A DNA stretch of 64,000 nucleotides from Terrimesophilobacter sp964651535 (GCA_964651535.1 CAZYYE010000001.1:496001-560000), one strand, 5' to 3'; numbered from the stretch's first letter, positions 1-8,257 are shown. Made by a program: numbers and translations. Notes: generated from the letters alone by a model not told the origin.

Positions 1-452
1 TCGCCGTTCACCCACGTGCGGATGCGCAGCGCATTCGGGTCGATCAGGTTGGCGGCGAGCACCGAGGGCCCGATCGGCGTGAATCCGTCGCCGCCCTTCG
101 ATCGGAGGTTGGACCCCTTGTCCGCGTATTTCAGGTCGTACACGCCGAAGTCGTTGGCCGCCGTGACGCCAGAGACGTGGCTCCAGCCTTCCTCCGGGGT
201 CACCCGGCGAGCGTCCTTGCCGATGATGAGCGCGATCTCGCCCTCGAACGCGAGCAGCTCGCATCCGACGGGCCGCTCGATGGGTGTGGCCGATGCCGAT
301 AGCGACGTTGCGGGCTTCAGAAAGTAGCCGGGCTGGGCGGGGGTGCGGCCGCGCTGGGCAGCGCGACTCGGGTAGTTGAGATGGACTGCGATGACCTTTC
401 CCGGATGCTGCCCGAGCATGGCGTCGATATCCGGCACGCTGCTGTCGTGCAT
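1..452 (-). CDS. Fumarylacetoacetate hydrolase (FAH) family enzyme, 3' end outside window
   Basis: The gene runs off the left edge; about 150 N-terminal residues are visible. The translation carries the FAH-family core: an E-G-E-I motif (FEGEIALIIG) for metal binding, followed by TAANDFGVYDLKYADKGSN and a K-G-G-D-G-F-TPIGP loop. This family covers fumarylpyruvate hydrolases and the 2-hydroxyhepta-2,4-diene-1,7-dioate isomerase/decarboxylase HpaG. Start ATG (452-450) follows a clear GGAGG. Its nearness to an HpaB/HpaC-type hydroxylase and a succinate-semialdehyde-type dehydrogenase suggests a role in aromatic ring-cleavage product degradation; this is inference from context. Which FAH reaction it catalyses cannot be told. 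Confidence 0.85.
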   Translation of the reverse strand, partial: MHDSSVPDIDAMLGQHPGKVIAVHLNYPSRAAQRGRTPAQPGYFLKPATSLSASATPIERPVGCELLAFEGEIALIIGKDARRVTPEEGWSHVSGVTAANDFGVYDLKYADKGSNLRSKGGDGFTPIGPSVLAANLIDPNALRIRTWVNG

Positions 453-499
453 GGCACCTCCAGTGGTGTGGGAAACACTCTGTGAGCGAATCGCAGTGT

Positions 500-515
500 G
501 TATGAAATAATATAC
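500..515. promoter_or_regulatory. Possible promoter/operator upstream of the FAH gene
   Basis: An AT-rich patch with outer inverted half-sites (GTAT-N8-ATAC) lies about 50 bp upstream of the FAH-family start, in otherwise GC-rich sequence. It could contain the -10 region and a regulator site. It does not match the two IclR-type palindromes at 1447-1481, so a different regulator may act here. Weak evidence. Confidence 0.3.
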
Positions 516-592
516 GATCTCACCACACTTGTGGCGGCCGGTCAAGACGTGCACCCCACCCGCGCTTCTTCCGCACCCGCTCCTCGCGGATT

Positions 593-692
593 CTGTTCGC
601 AATTCAGGCAAAACTCGGTGGGCCGGTCCGACTCCCTTGCAAACAGGGGGGTCGCGTCAACGGCCGAAGGGATCTGCCTGAATTGCGAACAG
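593..692. repeat. Family A palindromic element, copy 1
   Basis: Perfect 18-bp inverted arms (593-610 CTGTTCGCAATTCAGGCA and 675-692) enclose a 64-bp centre. The centre itself can fold: GGCCG/CGGCC and CGAC/GTCG pairs nest inside. The same arms recur at 26650-26747 and 27789-27891 with different centres. This copy sits just downstream of the IclR gene (which ends at 723 on the minus strand) and before the FAH promoter, a position that would suit a terminator, but no T-tract follows. Confidence 0.9.
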
Positions 693-722
693 GACAGCAC
701 GGGAAATGCGAGGGGAGGACCG

Positions 723-1415
723 CTACAGCTCGGCGGCGATGGATCGTGCCGCGTCGGTCAGCCGCTGCGCGATCGCAGGGGGGGTTTGTGCGCTCGCTAC
801 ATAGACGACGGCGACGGCGGCGGGCGGCTGGCCGGGCAGCGCGAGCGGCACGGCGACAGACGAGAGGCCGCGGATGACCTCGTCGTGGCTTGTGGCGAAC
901 CCGGTTGCGACGACATCCTCGACCTCGGCACGCGGTGACTCGCCCATCGCGCGCCACTGGGCGGAGGACACGAGAGACTGGATCGCGATCCCGGGAGCGC
1001 CCTGGCTGAGCAAATGACGCGAACCCGGTCGCTGGGCCACCGCGGCGTGGGCGTGCGTGGGTTCGACGCTCACGAGCGTCACGACATCGTTCCGGTCGAG
1101 CACCGCGAGGAATGCGGTCATCCCCAGGTCGTTGGCGGCGGCCGTGAGCGCGGGCAGCGCTGCCGCCTGCAGATCGCGGGACACGCCTCGGGCGAGGGCG
1201 GCCATCCGCGGTGCTAGTTGAACGCCGCCCCCGGAATCGCGCGAAACGAGTCCGTGATCTTCGAGCGTGCGAAGGATGCGGTACGCGATCGAGCGGTGGA
1301 CGCCGAGCGCAGCGGCGAGGTCGGCGATCGACGGAGGGGCGAGGGATTCGGAGAGGATCTCCAGCATCCGCAGTCCTCGAGAGAGAGTCTGGGAATGCGG
1401 CGATTCCTGGCTCAT
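723..1415 (-). CDS. IclR-family transcriptional regulator
   Basis: A 230-residue protein with the IclR layout. Residues about 8-70 form a winged helix-turn-helix (SIADLAAALGVHRSIAYRIL as recognition region), and the remainder is the ligand-binding domain (RPGSRHLLSQGAPGIAI segment, then FATSHDEVIRGLSSVAVPL, which matches the family's conserved C-terminal block). IclR proteins usually control divergent catabolic genes for aromatic acids. The gene is divergent from the flavin reductase/hydroxylase genes, and two near-identical palindromes lie in the 88-bp gap between them, so it probably controls those genes and itself. The effector is unknown. Confidence 0.92.
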   Translation of the reverse strand: MSQESPHSQTLSRGLRMLEILSESLAPPSIADLAAALGVHRSIAYRILRTLEDHGLVSRDSGGGVQLAPRMAALARGVSRDLQAAALPALTAAANDLGMTAFLAVLDRNDVVTLVSVEPTHAHAAVAQRPGSRHLLSQGAPGIAIQSLVSSAQWRAMGESPRAEVEDVVATGFATSHDEVIRGLSSVAVPLALPGQPPAAVAVVYVASAQTPPAIAQRLTDAARSIAAEL

Positions 1416-1446
1416 GACTTGCCTAACGTCTCACTGGCGGGGTATT

Positions 1447-1481
1447 GTTCCGTGTCGGAACACGGTATTCTATATTAGAAC
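1447..1481. promoter_or_regulatory. Two tandem palindromic operators, probably for the IclR protein
   Basis: Two 15-bp sites, GTTCCGTGTCGGAAC (1447-1461) and ATTCTATATTAGAAC (1467-1481), share the pattern RTTCYRTRTYRGAAC. Their centres are exactly 20 bp apart, about two helical turns, as expected for cooperative dimers. The second site covers TATATT (1471-1476), a good -10 for the rightward flavin reductase gene. The first covers the matching -35 position. Confidence 0.7.
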
Positions 1482-1503
1482 ACCTAGAAAGCGAGCGTCA
1501 ACG

Positions 1504-2034
1504 ATGATTGCGAAAGCGCCCCGCGGCTTCGAGCCCGGTTCGCGGCTGTATCGGCCGCCAGCGCACTACCTTCGCGGCAGCTTCGGGCGCTTCGCTACCG
1601 GGGTCGCTGTGGTCACGTTCGACGCATCGACCGGCAGGCACGGGATCACGGTCAATTCGTTCACATCCGTTTCCCTAGAGCCGCCGCTCGTACTCGTGAG
1701 CATCGCCCGCAACACTCACAGCCACGACGAACTTGCGGGCAAGAACTTCACGGTGAATGTTCTCGGAGCAGAGCAGGAAGCGCTCGCGATGAACTTCGCG
1801 GGCAAGCCGAATCAGGAGCCACAGTGGGTCGAGGGGGACATCGCACCCCGACTGGCCGGCACGTTGTCGTGGTTCGCCTGCACGCCGTGGGCTTCATACG
1901 ATGGCGGCGACCACACCCTATACCTCGGTGAGGTGCAGGACCACGACTACCGCAGCGGAGACTCGCTCGGTTTCGTCAATGGACGATTCACCGTCATCCC
2001 GGAGTTCATGCCGGGGCACGAATCTTTGCTGTAG
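1504..2034 (+). CDS. hpaC: Flavin reductase, HpaC-like partner of the hydroxylase
   Basis: A 176-residue protein of the split-barrel flavin reductase family: LRGSFGRFATGVAVVT near the N-terminus, TVNSFTSVSLEPPLVLVSI in the FMN-binding strand region, and a C-terminal H..YLGEV segment. It would reduce FMN/FAD with NAD(P)H and pass reduced flavin to the monooxygenase encoded 90 bp downstream. The ATG at 1504 is chosen because the conserved domain begins soon after it; upstream in-frame codons run into the operator region. A palindromic repeat separates it from hpaB. The family assignment is firm, the substrate of the pair is not. Confidence 0.88.
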   Translation: MIAKAPRGFEPGSRLYRPPAHYLRGSFGRFATGVAVVTFDASTGRHGITVNSFTSVSLEPPLVLVSIARNTHSHDELAGKNFTVNVLGAEQEALAMNFAGKPNQEPQWVEGDIAPRLAGTLSWFACTPWASYDGGDHTLYLGEVQDHDYRSGDSLGFVNGRFTVIPEFMPGHESLL

Positions 2035-2043
2035 CACAACGTT

Positions 2044-2099
2044 CCCTGAGGCTCTCGAAGGGAACCACACCAATCCAGCCCCCTTCGAGAGCCTCAGGG
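2044..2099. repeat. Family B repeat, intergenic copy with perfect 19-bp arms
   Basis: CCCTGAGGCTCTCGAAGGG (2044-2062) and its exact reverse complement (2081-2099) flank an 18-bp loop, between the flavin reductase stop and the ribosome site of hpaB. As RNA it would form a stable hairpin inside the presumed operon. No T-tract follows (it is followed by G and A runs), so stabilisation or attenuation is more likely than simple termination. Related sequences occur at 9050-9112, 30319-30366, 62038-62130 and 62703-62790. Confidence 0.9.
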
Positions 2100-2123
2100 G
2101 GGAAAAAACAAAGGAGTCTCCCT

Positions 2124-3578
2124 ATGGGTGCACGGACAGGCCAGCAGTTTCTCGACAAGCTCAATTCGATGCGACCGCACATCACGATCGACGGCGAAGT
2201 GGTCAGTGAAAACCTGACGGAGCACCCCGCGTTCAAGAATGTCGCCCGCACGTACGCGCAGCTTTTCGACCTCCAGCACGACCCGAAGTTCAAGGACCAG
2301 CTGACGTACCCGTCGCCCACGACGGGGGATCCCGTCAACGTCTCGTTCCTCATCCCCAAGACAGTCGAGGACCTTGAGCGGCGTCGCGCGGGAATCAAGG
2401 TCTGGGCCGAGTATTCGAACGGGTTTCTCGGCCGCTCCGGCGACTACATGAACTCCTCGCTCACGGCTCTCGCCTCCGCGAAGAAGTGGTTCGAGCAGGC
2501 CGATCCGGTGTACGGGGAGCGCATCGAGGCGTATTACGAGATGGCGCGCGAGAACGACCTGCTCGCCACGCACACTCTGATTCCGCCGCAGGTCAACCGC
2601 TCGGTGTCCGGCAGCGAACAGCTCGGCGGACAACTGTCGGCCCGAATCGTCGAGGACCGTGAAGACGGCATCGTCATTCACGGTGCTCGGATGCTGGCCA
2701 CCGTGGCACCGATCGCCGACGAGCTGCTCGTATTCCCGTCGACCGTGCTGCGCGGCACCCCGGAGGACGCACCGTACTCGTACGCGTTCGCGATCCCGAA
2801 CGACACTCCGGGCCTTCGCTACCTGTGCCGCACGTCGCTGCACAACGGCGGTTCCCACTTCGACGAGCCGCTCGCGAGCCGCTTCGAAGAGATGGATGCC
2901 GTCGTCGTGTTCGACAACGTGTTCGTGCCCAACGATCGCATCTTCATGCTCGGACACCCCGAATTGTGCAACCAGTTCTACTCGGAGACCGGTGCCGCCG
3001 CGCTCATGACCCATCAGGTCGTGACGCGCACGATTGCCAAGAGCGAGTTCTTCCTCGGGCTTGCCACCGAGATCGCGGAGGCCATCGGCATCGATGGGTT
3101 CCTGCACATTCAGGAGTCCCTGGCCGAGCTGGTCGTGGATGTCGAGATCGGCAGGGCGCTCATGCGCGCAGCCGAAGTGGATGCGACGACCAACGAATGG
3201 GGCATGATGCAGCCGCACTGGCCGACGCTCAACGCAGCCCGCAACTGGTATCCGAAGATCGCGCAGCGCTTCCCGCAGATCATCCGCACGTTCTGCGCGA
3301 GCGGGCTCATGGCGTTGCCCGGTGAAGCCGACCTGGCCAGCGACGCCCTGCCCGACATCGAGATGTACCTGCAAGGCAAGTCGCTCACCGGTCCGGAGCG
3401 CGTGAAGTTGTTCAAGCTCGCGTATGACGCCTCCATCTCCGGATTCTCGAGTCGGCAGGCTCTCTACGAGTACTACTTCTTCGGCGACCCCGTTCGGATG
3501 GCCGGTGCGCTCGTGTCCGGCTACGACAAGACGCCCATGCAGCAGCGCATCAAGGACTTTCTCGCGCGCGAGGATTGA
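2124..3578 (+). CDS. hpaB: 4-hydroxyphenylacetate 3-monooxygenase-type oxygenase (HpaB family)
   Basis: A 484-residue protein, the normal length for HpaB. It starts MGARTGQQFLDKL, and contains the family's HPAFKNVARTYAQLFDLQ and IPPQVNRS segments and a long acyl-CoA-dehydrogenase-like helical C-terminal half. The family uses reduced FAD and O2 to ortho-hydroxylate phenols such as 4-hydroxyphenylacetate. Relatives hydroxylate or dehalogenate other phenols, so the substrate is inferred. ATG at 2124 follows AAGGAG. The adjacent flavin reductase supplies its cofactor. Downstream at 3693 is a semialdehyde dehydrogenase on the same strand. Confidence 0.88.
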   Translation: MGARTGQQFLDKLNSMRPHITIDGEVVSENLTEHPAFKNVARTYAQLFDLQHDPKFKDQLTYPSPTTGDPVNVSFLIPKTVEDLERRRAGIKVWAEYSNGFLGRSGDYMNSSLTALASAKKWFEQADPVYGERIEAYYEMARENDLLATHTLIPPQVNRSVSGSEQLGGQLSARIVEDREDGIVIHGARMLATVAPIADELLVFPSTVLRGTPEDAPYSYAFAIPNDTPGLRYLCRTSLHNGGSHFDEPLASRFEEMDAVVVFDNVFVPNDRIFMLGHPELCNQFYSETGAAALMTHQVVTRTIAKSEFFLGLATEIAEAIGIDGFLHIQESLAELVVDVEIGRALMRAAEVDATTNEWGMMQPHWPTLNAARNWYPKIAQRFPQIIRTFCASGLMALPGEADLASDALPDIEMYLQGKSLTGPERVKLFKLAYDASISGFSSRQALYEYYFFGDPVRMAGALVSGYDKTPMQQRIKDFLARED

Positions 3579-3692
3579 CGGCGCTGTTTCGCTCGCGAGC
3601 ACCGGGCGGAAACCGTGGATCGAGGCTCGCAGCGGTCTGCTGAACAGTGCTCGAATCACTACGCTGGATTCAGACGATGAAGGAGTCTGCTC

Positions 3693-5159
3693 ATGAGTGA
3701 TGCGCGCGAGGCCAAGCTGCTGGCTTCCGTCCCGGACAAGCTGTTCATTGCCGGCAAATGGGTTGGTGCGACAGGCGGCGGCACGCTCGACGTGCACGAC
3801 CCCGCGACGGGCGCCGTGATCCGCACGATCGCGGATGCGACGGCCGAGGATGCGCAGAAGGCGATGGATGCGGCGGCCGAAACCCAGGACGCATGGGCGG
3901 AAACCCCCGCAAGGGAGCGCAGCAACATCCTGCGCCGCGCGTTCGACCTGCTCATGGAGCGCGCGGACGATTTCGCGTTGCTCATGACGCTCGAGATGGG
4001 CAAGCCGCTCGCAGAGTCGATGGGCGAGGTGAAGTACGGCGGCGAGTTCCTGCGCTGGTTCAGCGAGGAGGCGGTCCGCATCCAGGGCCGGTACGGTTCG
4101 AACCCCGAGGGCACGGGCACGATGATCGTGACGCAGCGTCCGGTGGGTCCGTGCTACCTCATCACGCCGTGGAACTTCCCGCTCGCGATGGCAACGCGCA
4201 AGATCGCTCCGGCGCTCGCCGCGGGCTGCACCGTCGTCGTGAAGCCTGCCGCGCTGACCCCGCTCACAACGCTCGCGTTCGTGAAGCTGCTTGAGGAAGC
4301 AGGGCTACCGGCGGGTGTCGTGAACGTGCTCACCACCTCGTCGTCGAGCGCGGTGTCGAAGCCGATTTTCGCGGACTCGCGTCTTCGCAAGCTGAGCTTC
4401 ACCGGCTCGACTCCGGTCGGCGTCGCACTGCTCAAGCAGGCCGCGGATGGCGTGCTGCGCACCTCCATGGAGCTCGGCGGTAACGCACCGTTCGTCGTGT
4501 TCGAGGATGCCGACCTCGACAAGGCGGTGGATGGCGCGATGATCGCGAAGTTCCGCAACATCGGCCAGGCCTGCACCGCCGGCAACCGTTTCATTATTCA
4601 GGAGTCTGTGGTGCAGGAGTTCGCTCGACGGGTTACCGAACGCGTGAAAGCTTTCAAAGTCGGACGTGGCACCGAGGATGGCGTGACGATCGGTCCGCTC
4701 ATCGACGCGAAGGCGGTCGCGAAGGTCGGCGATCTCGTGGCCGATGCCGTGAAGCGCGGCGCGACCGTGCACACGGGCGGTTCGGCGATCGAGGGCGACG
4801 GCACGTTCTACGAGCCGACGGTGATCAGCAATGTGCAGCCCGGCAGCGACATCCTCACCGAGGAGATCTTCGGCCCTGTGCTCTCGATCGCCTCATTCAA
4901 GGATGAAGCGGAAGCCGTGGCGATGGCCAACGAGACCGAGTACGGGCTCATCGGCTACGTGTACACGAAGGATCTCGCGCGCGGCCAGCGGATGATCGAG
5001 GCCATCGACACCGGCATGATGGGCCTGAACGTCGGGGTTGCGTCCAATGCCGCAGCACCGTTCGGCGGAGTGAAGCAATCAGGACTAGGCCGCGAAGGCG
5101 GCTTCGAAGGTATTCACGAGTACCTCTCGACGAAGTACACGCTCACGCCTAACCCGTAG
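3693..5159 (+). CDS. NAD(P)-dependent aldehyde dehydrogenase, succinate-semialdehyde type
   Basis: A 488-residue class of aldehyde dehydrogenase. Visible motifs are the cofactor segment TPWNFPLAMATRKIAPALAAG, the general-base motif MELGGNAP, and the nucleophile motif FRNIGQACTAGNR with the catalytic Cys. The C-terminal EEIFGPVLS and PFGGVKQSGLGREGG blocks are complete. Overall similarity is to GabD-type succinate-semialdehyde dehydrogenases. Succinate semialdehyde is the end product of homoprotocatechuate degradation, so this enzyme would fit the last step of an HpaB-started pathway; that link is inference. ATG follows AAGGAG. No other ring-cleavage genes are in the window. Confidence 0.88.
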   Translation: MSDAREAKLLASVPDKLFIAGKWVGATGGGTLDVHDPATGAVIRTIADATAEDAQKAMDAAAETQDAWAETPARERSNILRRAFDLLMERADDFALLMTLEMGKPLAESMGEVKYGGEFLRWFSEEAVRIQGRYGSNPEGTGTMIVTQRPVGPCYLITPWNFPLAMATRKIAPALAAGCTVVVKPAALTPLTTLAFVKLLEEAGLPAGVVNVLTTSSSSAVSKPIFADSRLRKLSFTGSTPVGVALLKQAADGVLRTSMELGGNAPFVVFEDADLDKAVDGAMIAKFRNIGQACTAGNRFIIQESVVQEFARRVTERVKAFKVGRGTEDGVTIGPLIDAKAVAKVGDLVADAVKRGATVHTGGSAIEGDGTFYEPTVISNVQPGSDILTEEIFGPVLSIASFKDEAEAVAMANETEYGLIGYVYTKDLARGQRMIEAIDTGMMGLNVGVASNAAAPFGGVKQSGLGREGGFEGIHEYLSTKYTLTPNP

Positions 5160-5339
5160 TCACTGCGCCTACGCGCGCGATCCTGGCGACCAGCCGTTCC
5201 CGACCTGCCGCAGGCTCGCGTCCGCTGTCGCTCTCATTCACGGCACGTGAGGTATCGAATCCAAACAGCTAGGCTGCTGAAAGAGGCAATGGCCAGCAGG
5301 GCGACGACGTCTTCGACCGAATGAACGCTCAGATCCGGG

Positions 5340-5786
5340 ATGGAGCCAATGGAAGGCACACTGATTCCCATCGACTGGCTGCACTGGTTGCTGGCCGCCG
5401 CGCCCATCATCATCCCCGCCATAGTGCTCAAGGACGGAGACCCGGTACTTGCCTACGGCACCATGGGCGGCGAGGGCCAGCCGCAAACCCAGGCGGCGTT
5501 GCTCACCCGCTTGATCGATTTCGGCTTCGATGTTCAACAGGCCATCGAGGCGCCCCGCTGGCTCATGGGGCGAACATGGGGGACGGCGACGAGCAGCCTC
5601 GTCCTGGAGTCGCGCATTTCCGATGAGGCTATTCGCGACCTGCTTCTGCGCGGTCACCCGGTGACGGTAGCGCCGCGCTGGGAGGGAACGGTGGGGCATG
5701 CGCAGTCGATTCGCATCGATCGCGAGAGCGGGTTCTTCGAAGGCGGCGCCGACCCGAGAGGGGACGGCACGGCAGAAGGATTCTGA
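5340..5786 (+). pseudogene. C-terminal remnant of a gamma-glutamyltransferase-like gene
   Basis: Codons from about 5414 onward match the C-terminal end of the gamma-glutamyltransferase (Ntn hydrolase) family: PAIVLKDGDPVLAYGTMGG, then GEGQPQTQAALLTRLIDFGF, and a final GGADPRGDGTAEGF. The usual protein is over 500 residues; only about 120 are left. The preceding 25 codons resemble nothing in the family, and the auto-processing Thr region is missing. The 180 bp between the aldehyde dehydrogenase stop and this frame contain nothing I recognise. A decayed or deletion-derived fragment is the best reading. Confidence 0.75.
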
Positions 5787-5820
5787 AACCGCACGCGGAC
5801 CCCGGGAGGCGGTTGAGCTG

Positions 5821-6225
5821 CTACTTGCCCACGTCCAGGTGCGCAATGCAGTCGATTTCGACGGTCGCCTCGTACGGGAGCCGACTGACTTCCAGAAACG
5901 TCCGCGCGGGCCGTGGCTCGGAGAAGAGGCGTTCGAACTGACGGTTCGCTTCTTCCCGCAGAGTCACATCGGTCACGAAATACGTGAGCTTGACGACGTT
6001 CTCCAGACGACCGCCCGCGGTCGCGAGGCGTTCCGTCATCCGGTCGATTGCCGCGTCCAGAGCTTCAGTGCGGCCGGCAACGGCCACGCCGCCGGAATCG
6101 ATCGACAGGGCGCCGGAAACGAACACGAAACCGCCCACACCGTATGCGGGACTGTACGGGTGCGGGTCTCGTTCGGACTGCTCGGGTCCGTCGGCCTGGG
6201 CTGAGGAGTCGGAGGGCGTCGTCAT
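5821..6225 (-). CDS. RidA/YjgF-family deaminase
   Basis: A 134-residue protein with the Rid fold. YGVGGFVFVSGALSID is in the N-terminal strand region, NVVKLTYFVTD in the middle, and RPARTFLEVSRLPYEATVEID near the end. That last block includes the conserved Arg that binds the carboxylate of 2-aminoacrylate-type imines in the archetype. Rid proteins hydrolyse reactive enamines/imines; subfamilies in aromatic amine pathways deaminate ring-cleavage intermediates. It faces the gamma-glutamyltransferase remnant and is divergent from the thiolase with an 85-bp gap. The exact subfamily cannot be set. Confidence 0.88.
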   Translation of the reverse strand: MTTPSDSSAQADGPEQSERDPHPYSPAYGVGGFVFVSGALSIDSGGVAVAGRTEALDAAIDRMTERLATAGGRLENVVKLTYFVTDVTLREEANRQFERLFSEPRPARTFLEVSRLPYEATVEIDCIAHLDVGK

Positions 6226-6310
6226 AGTCCTTCACTCTAGTGAGGTCACCCGAAGAATGCGCGGGAGCATTCGAGAGCGGTGCGCCACCGCTCGCGCGTA
6301 GGCTGGAGGC

Positions 6311-7471
6311 ATGCATGAAGCAGTCATTGTCGATGTCATCCGCACTCCGAGCGGACGGGGAAAGCCGGGCGGCCAGCTTTCCGAAATTCACGCCGTGGAT
6401 CTGCTCGCCGGCGTGCTCGAGACGCTCGTTCAGCGCAGCAAACTCGATCCCGCGCTCGTCGAGGACGTGATCGCAGGTTGCGTCTCGCAGATCGGGGAGC
6501 AGGGCTACAACATTGCGCGAAACGCCCTGCTCGCCGCCGGATTCCCCGAGCACGTCCCTGGGACCACCGTCGACCGCCAGTGCGGTTCGAGCCAGCAGGC
6601 CGCGATGTTCGCCGCGCAGGGCGTCATGACCGGCCAGTACGACATCGCGATCGCGTGCGGGGTCGAATCGATGAGCCGCATCCCGCTCGGGACGTCGGCA
6701 GCGGGGATGGATCGCTACGGCTCGAAATTGCGTGCCCGCTACCCTGAGGGGCTCGTGAATCAGGGCGTCTCCGCCGAACTCATCGCACACAAGTGGGGTC
6801 TCGATCGGGAGACGCTCGACGAGTTCTCTGCGCGCTCCCACCGACTGGCGTATGAAGCCCGCGACGCTTTCGCAACGGAGATCGTGCCGACCGCCGACCA
6901 CACGATCGATGAGACGATTCGGGAGACGACGACCGTCGAAGGCCTCGCCGGCCTGAACCCTGCGTTCCGCACGGATGACATGGCGGCACGGTTTCCGGAG
7001 CTCGACTGGCGAATCACGCCGGGCAACTCGAGCCCGTTCACGGATGGCGCATCCGCCGCCCTCATCATGAGCGCCGAGCGCGCCGCAATCCTGGGGCTCA
7101 CGCCGCGCGCGCGCTTCCACGCGTTCGCCGTCACGGGAAGCGACCCGATCTTCATGCTCACGGGGATCATTCCCGCGACGAAGAAGGTGCTCGAACGCGC
7201 AGGACTTGGAATCGACGACATGGACGCGTACGAAGTGAACGAAGCGTTCGCGTCCGTGCCGCTCGCGTGGCAGAAGGAACTCGGCACCGACCCGGACAAG
7301 CTGAATCCGCGAGGCGGCGCGATCGCGCTCGGGCATCCGCTTGGCGCATCCGGCACCCGGCTGCTCACGACTCTCGTGAATCAGCTCGAGGCGACCGGTG
7401 GACGCTGGGGGCTGCAGACCATGTGCGAAGGCGGTGGCATGGCCAACGCCACGATCATCGAACGGCTCTAG
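6311..7471 (+). CDS. Thiolase (acetyl-CoA C-acyltransferase)
   Basis: A 386-residue thiolase with all catalytic motifs: the acyl-accepting Cys in VDRQCGSSQQA (about residue 92), NEAFASVPLAW, GGAIALGHPLGASG with the catalytic His, and a final Cys in QTMCEGGGMANATI. It would cleave 3-ketoacyl-CoA or condense acetyl-CoA units. GGAGG lies 5 bp before the ATG. Only 26 bp separate it from a short-chain dehydrogenase resembling type II 3-hydroxyacyl-CoA dehydrogenases, so the pair probably performs two consecutive beta-oxidation steps. It could also feed acetoacetyl-CoA to the mevalonate operon 11 kb away. Confidence 0.93.
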   Translation: MHEAVIVDVIRTPSGRGKPGGQLSEIHAVDLLAGVLETLVQRSKLDPALVEDVIAGCVSQIGEQGYNIARNALLAAGFPEHVPGTTVDRQCGSSQQAAMFAAQGVMTGQYDIAIACGVESMSRIPLGTSAAGMDRYGSKLRARYPEGLVNQGVSAELIAHKWGLDRETLDEFSARSHRLAYEARDAFATEIVPTADHTIDETIRETTTVEGLAGLNPAFRTDDMAARFPELDWRITPGNSSPFTDGASAALIMSAERAAILGLTPRARFHAFAVTGSDPIFMLTGIIPATKKVLERAGLGIDDMDAYEVNEAFASVPLAWQKELGTDPDKLNPRGGAIALGHPLGASGTRLLTTLVNQLEATGGRWGLQTMCEGGGMANATIIERL

Positions 7472-7497
7472 CCGACACTCGGGCAGAAAGGCTCCCC

Positions 7498-8256
7498 ATG
7501 CAGATTTCAGGATGTTCCGCGCTCGTGACGGGCGGTGCGTCAGGGCTGGGCCTTGCGACCGCGAGAATGCTCGCTGAAGCTGGCGCCGAGGTAGTCATCA
7601 TCGACCTTCCGTCGTCGGGCGGCGCCGAAGTCCCCGGAGTGACGTTCGCCGCCGCGGATGTCACGAACGAGGAGCAAGTGCGCTCAGCGATCGCGATGGC
7701 CACGAAGCCGCTGCGGATCGTCGTGAACTGCGCAGGCATTGCGACGGCGGAGCGCACGCTCGGCAAGGAGGGTCCGCTGCCGCTGGCACACTTCGAGCGC
7801 GTTGTCCGGGTCAACCTCATCGGCACGTTCAACGTGATTCGCCTCGCCGCGGAGGCGATGGCTGCGACCGAACCGGTCGGTGGTTCTGGTCAGGGCGAGT
7901 CCGAGCGTGGCGTGATCGTGAACACCGCATCCGTGGCTGCGTTCGACGGGCAGATCGGGCAGGCCGCGTATTCGGCATCCAAGGGCGGGGTCGCGGCGAT
8001 GGCGCTGCCCCTCGCTCGGGAACTCGCGCCCCGGCTCATCCGCGTCATGACGATCGCTCCGGGGATCTTCGACACCCCGATGCTCGCGGGACTGCCCCAG
8101 GCGGCGCGCGATTCGCTCGGCGTGCAGGTTCCGCACCCGGCTCGGCTCGGTCGCCCCGAGGAGTATGCCGCGCTTGTGAAGCACATCGTCGAGAATCCGG
8201 TATTGAACGGCGAGGTCATCCGCCTCGACGGCGCCATCCGCATGCAGCCCAAATAG
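7498..8256 (+). CDS. Short-chain dehydrogenase, 3-hydroxyacyl-CoA dehydrogenase type II-like
   Basis: A 252-residue classical SDR. It has the nucleotide motif TGGASGLGLATAR near residues 10-22, NCAGIA, the catalytic Ser in NTASVAAFDGQIGQ, and YSASK (YxxxK). The segment APGIFDTPMLAGLP and the C-terminal end resemble the HSD10/FadB-type 3-hydroxyacyl-CoA dehydrogenases. It probably oxidises a 3-hydroxyacyl-CoA with NAD for the thiolase just upstream. The ATG at 7498 is the start with full conservation; a longer upstream frame is only the shadow of the thiolase gene. Confidence 0.9.
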   Translation: MQISGCSALVTGGASGLGLATARMLAEAGAEVVIIDLPSSGGAEVPGVTFAAADVTNEEQVRSAIAMATKPLRIVVNCAGIATAERTLGKEGPLPLAHFERVVRVNLIGTFNVIRLAAEAMAATEPVGGSGQGESERGVIVNTASVAAFDGQIGQAAYSASKGGVAAMALPLARELAPRLIRVMTIAPGIFDTPMLAGLPQAARDSLGVQVPHPARLGRPEEYAALVKHIVENPVLNGEVIRLDGAIRMQPK

Positions 8257-8257
8257 T

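Noticed and set aside
2094..3797. 567-codon open frame opposite hpaB
   Set aside because: Shadow of hpaB; no domain, and hpaB has full family conservation and a ribosome site.
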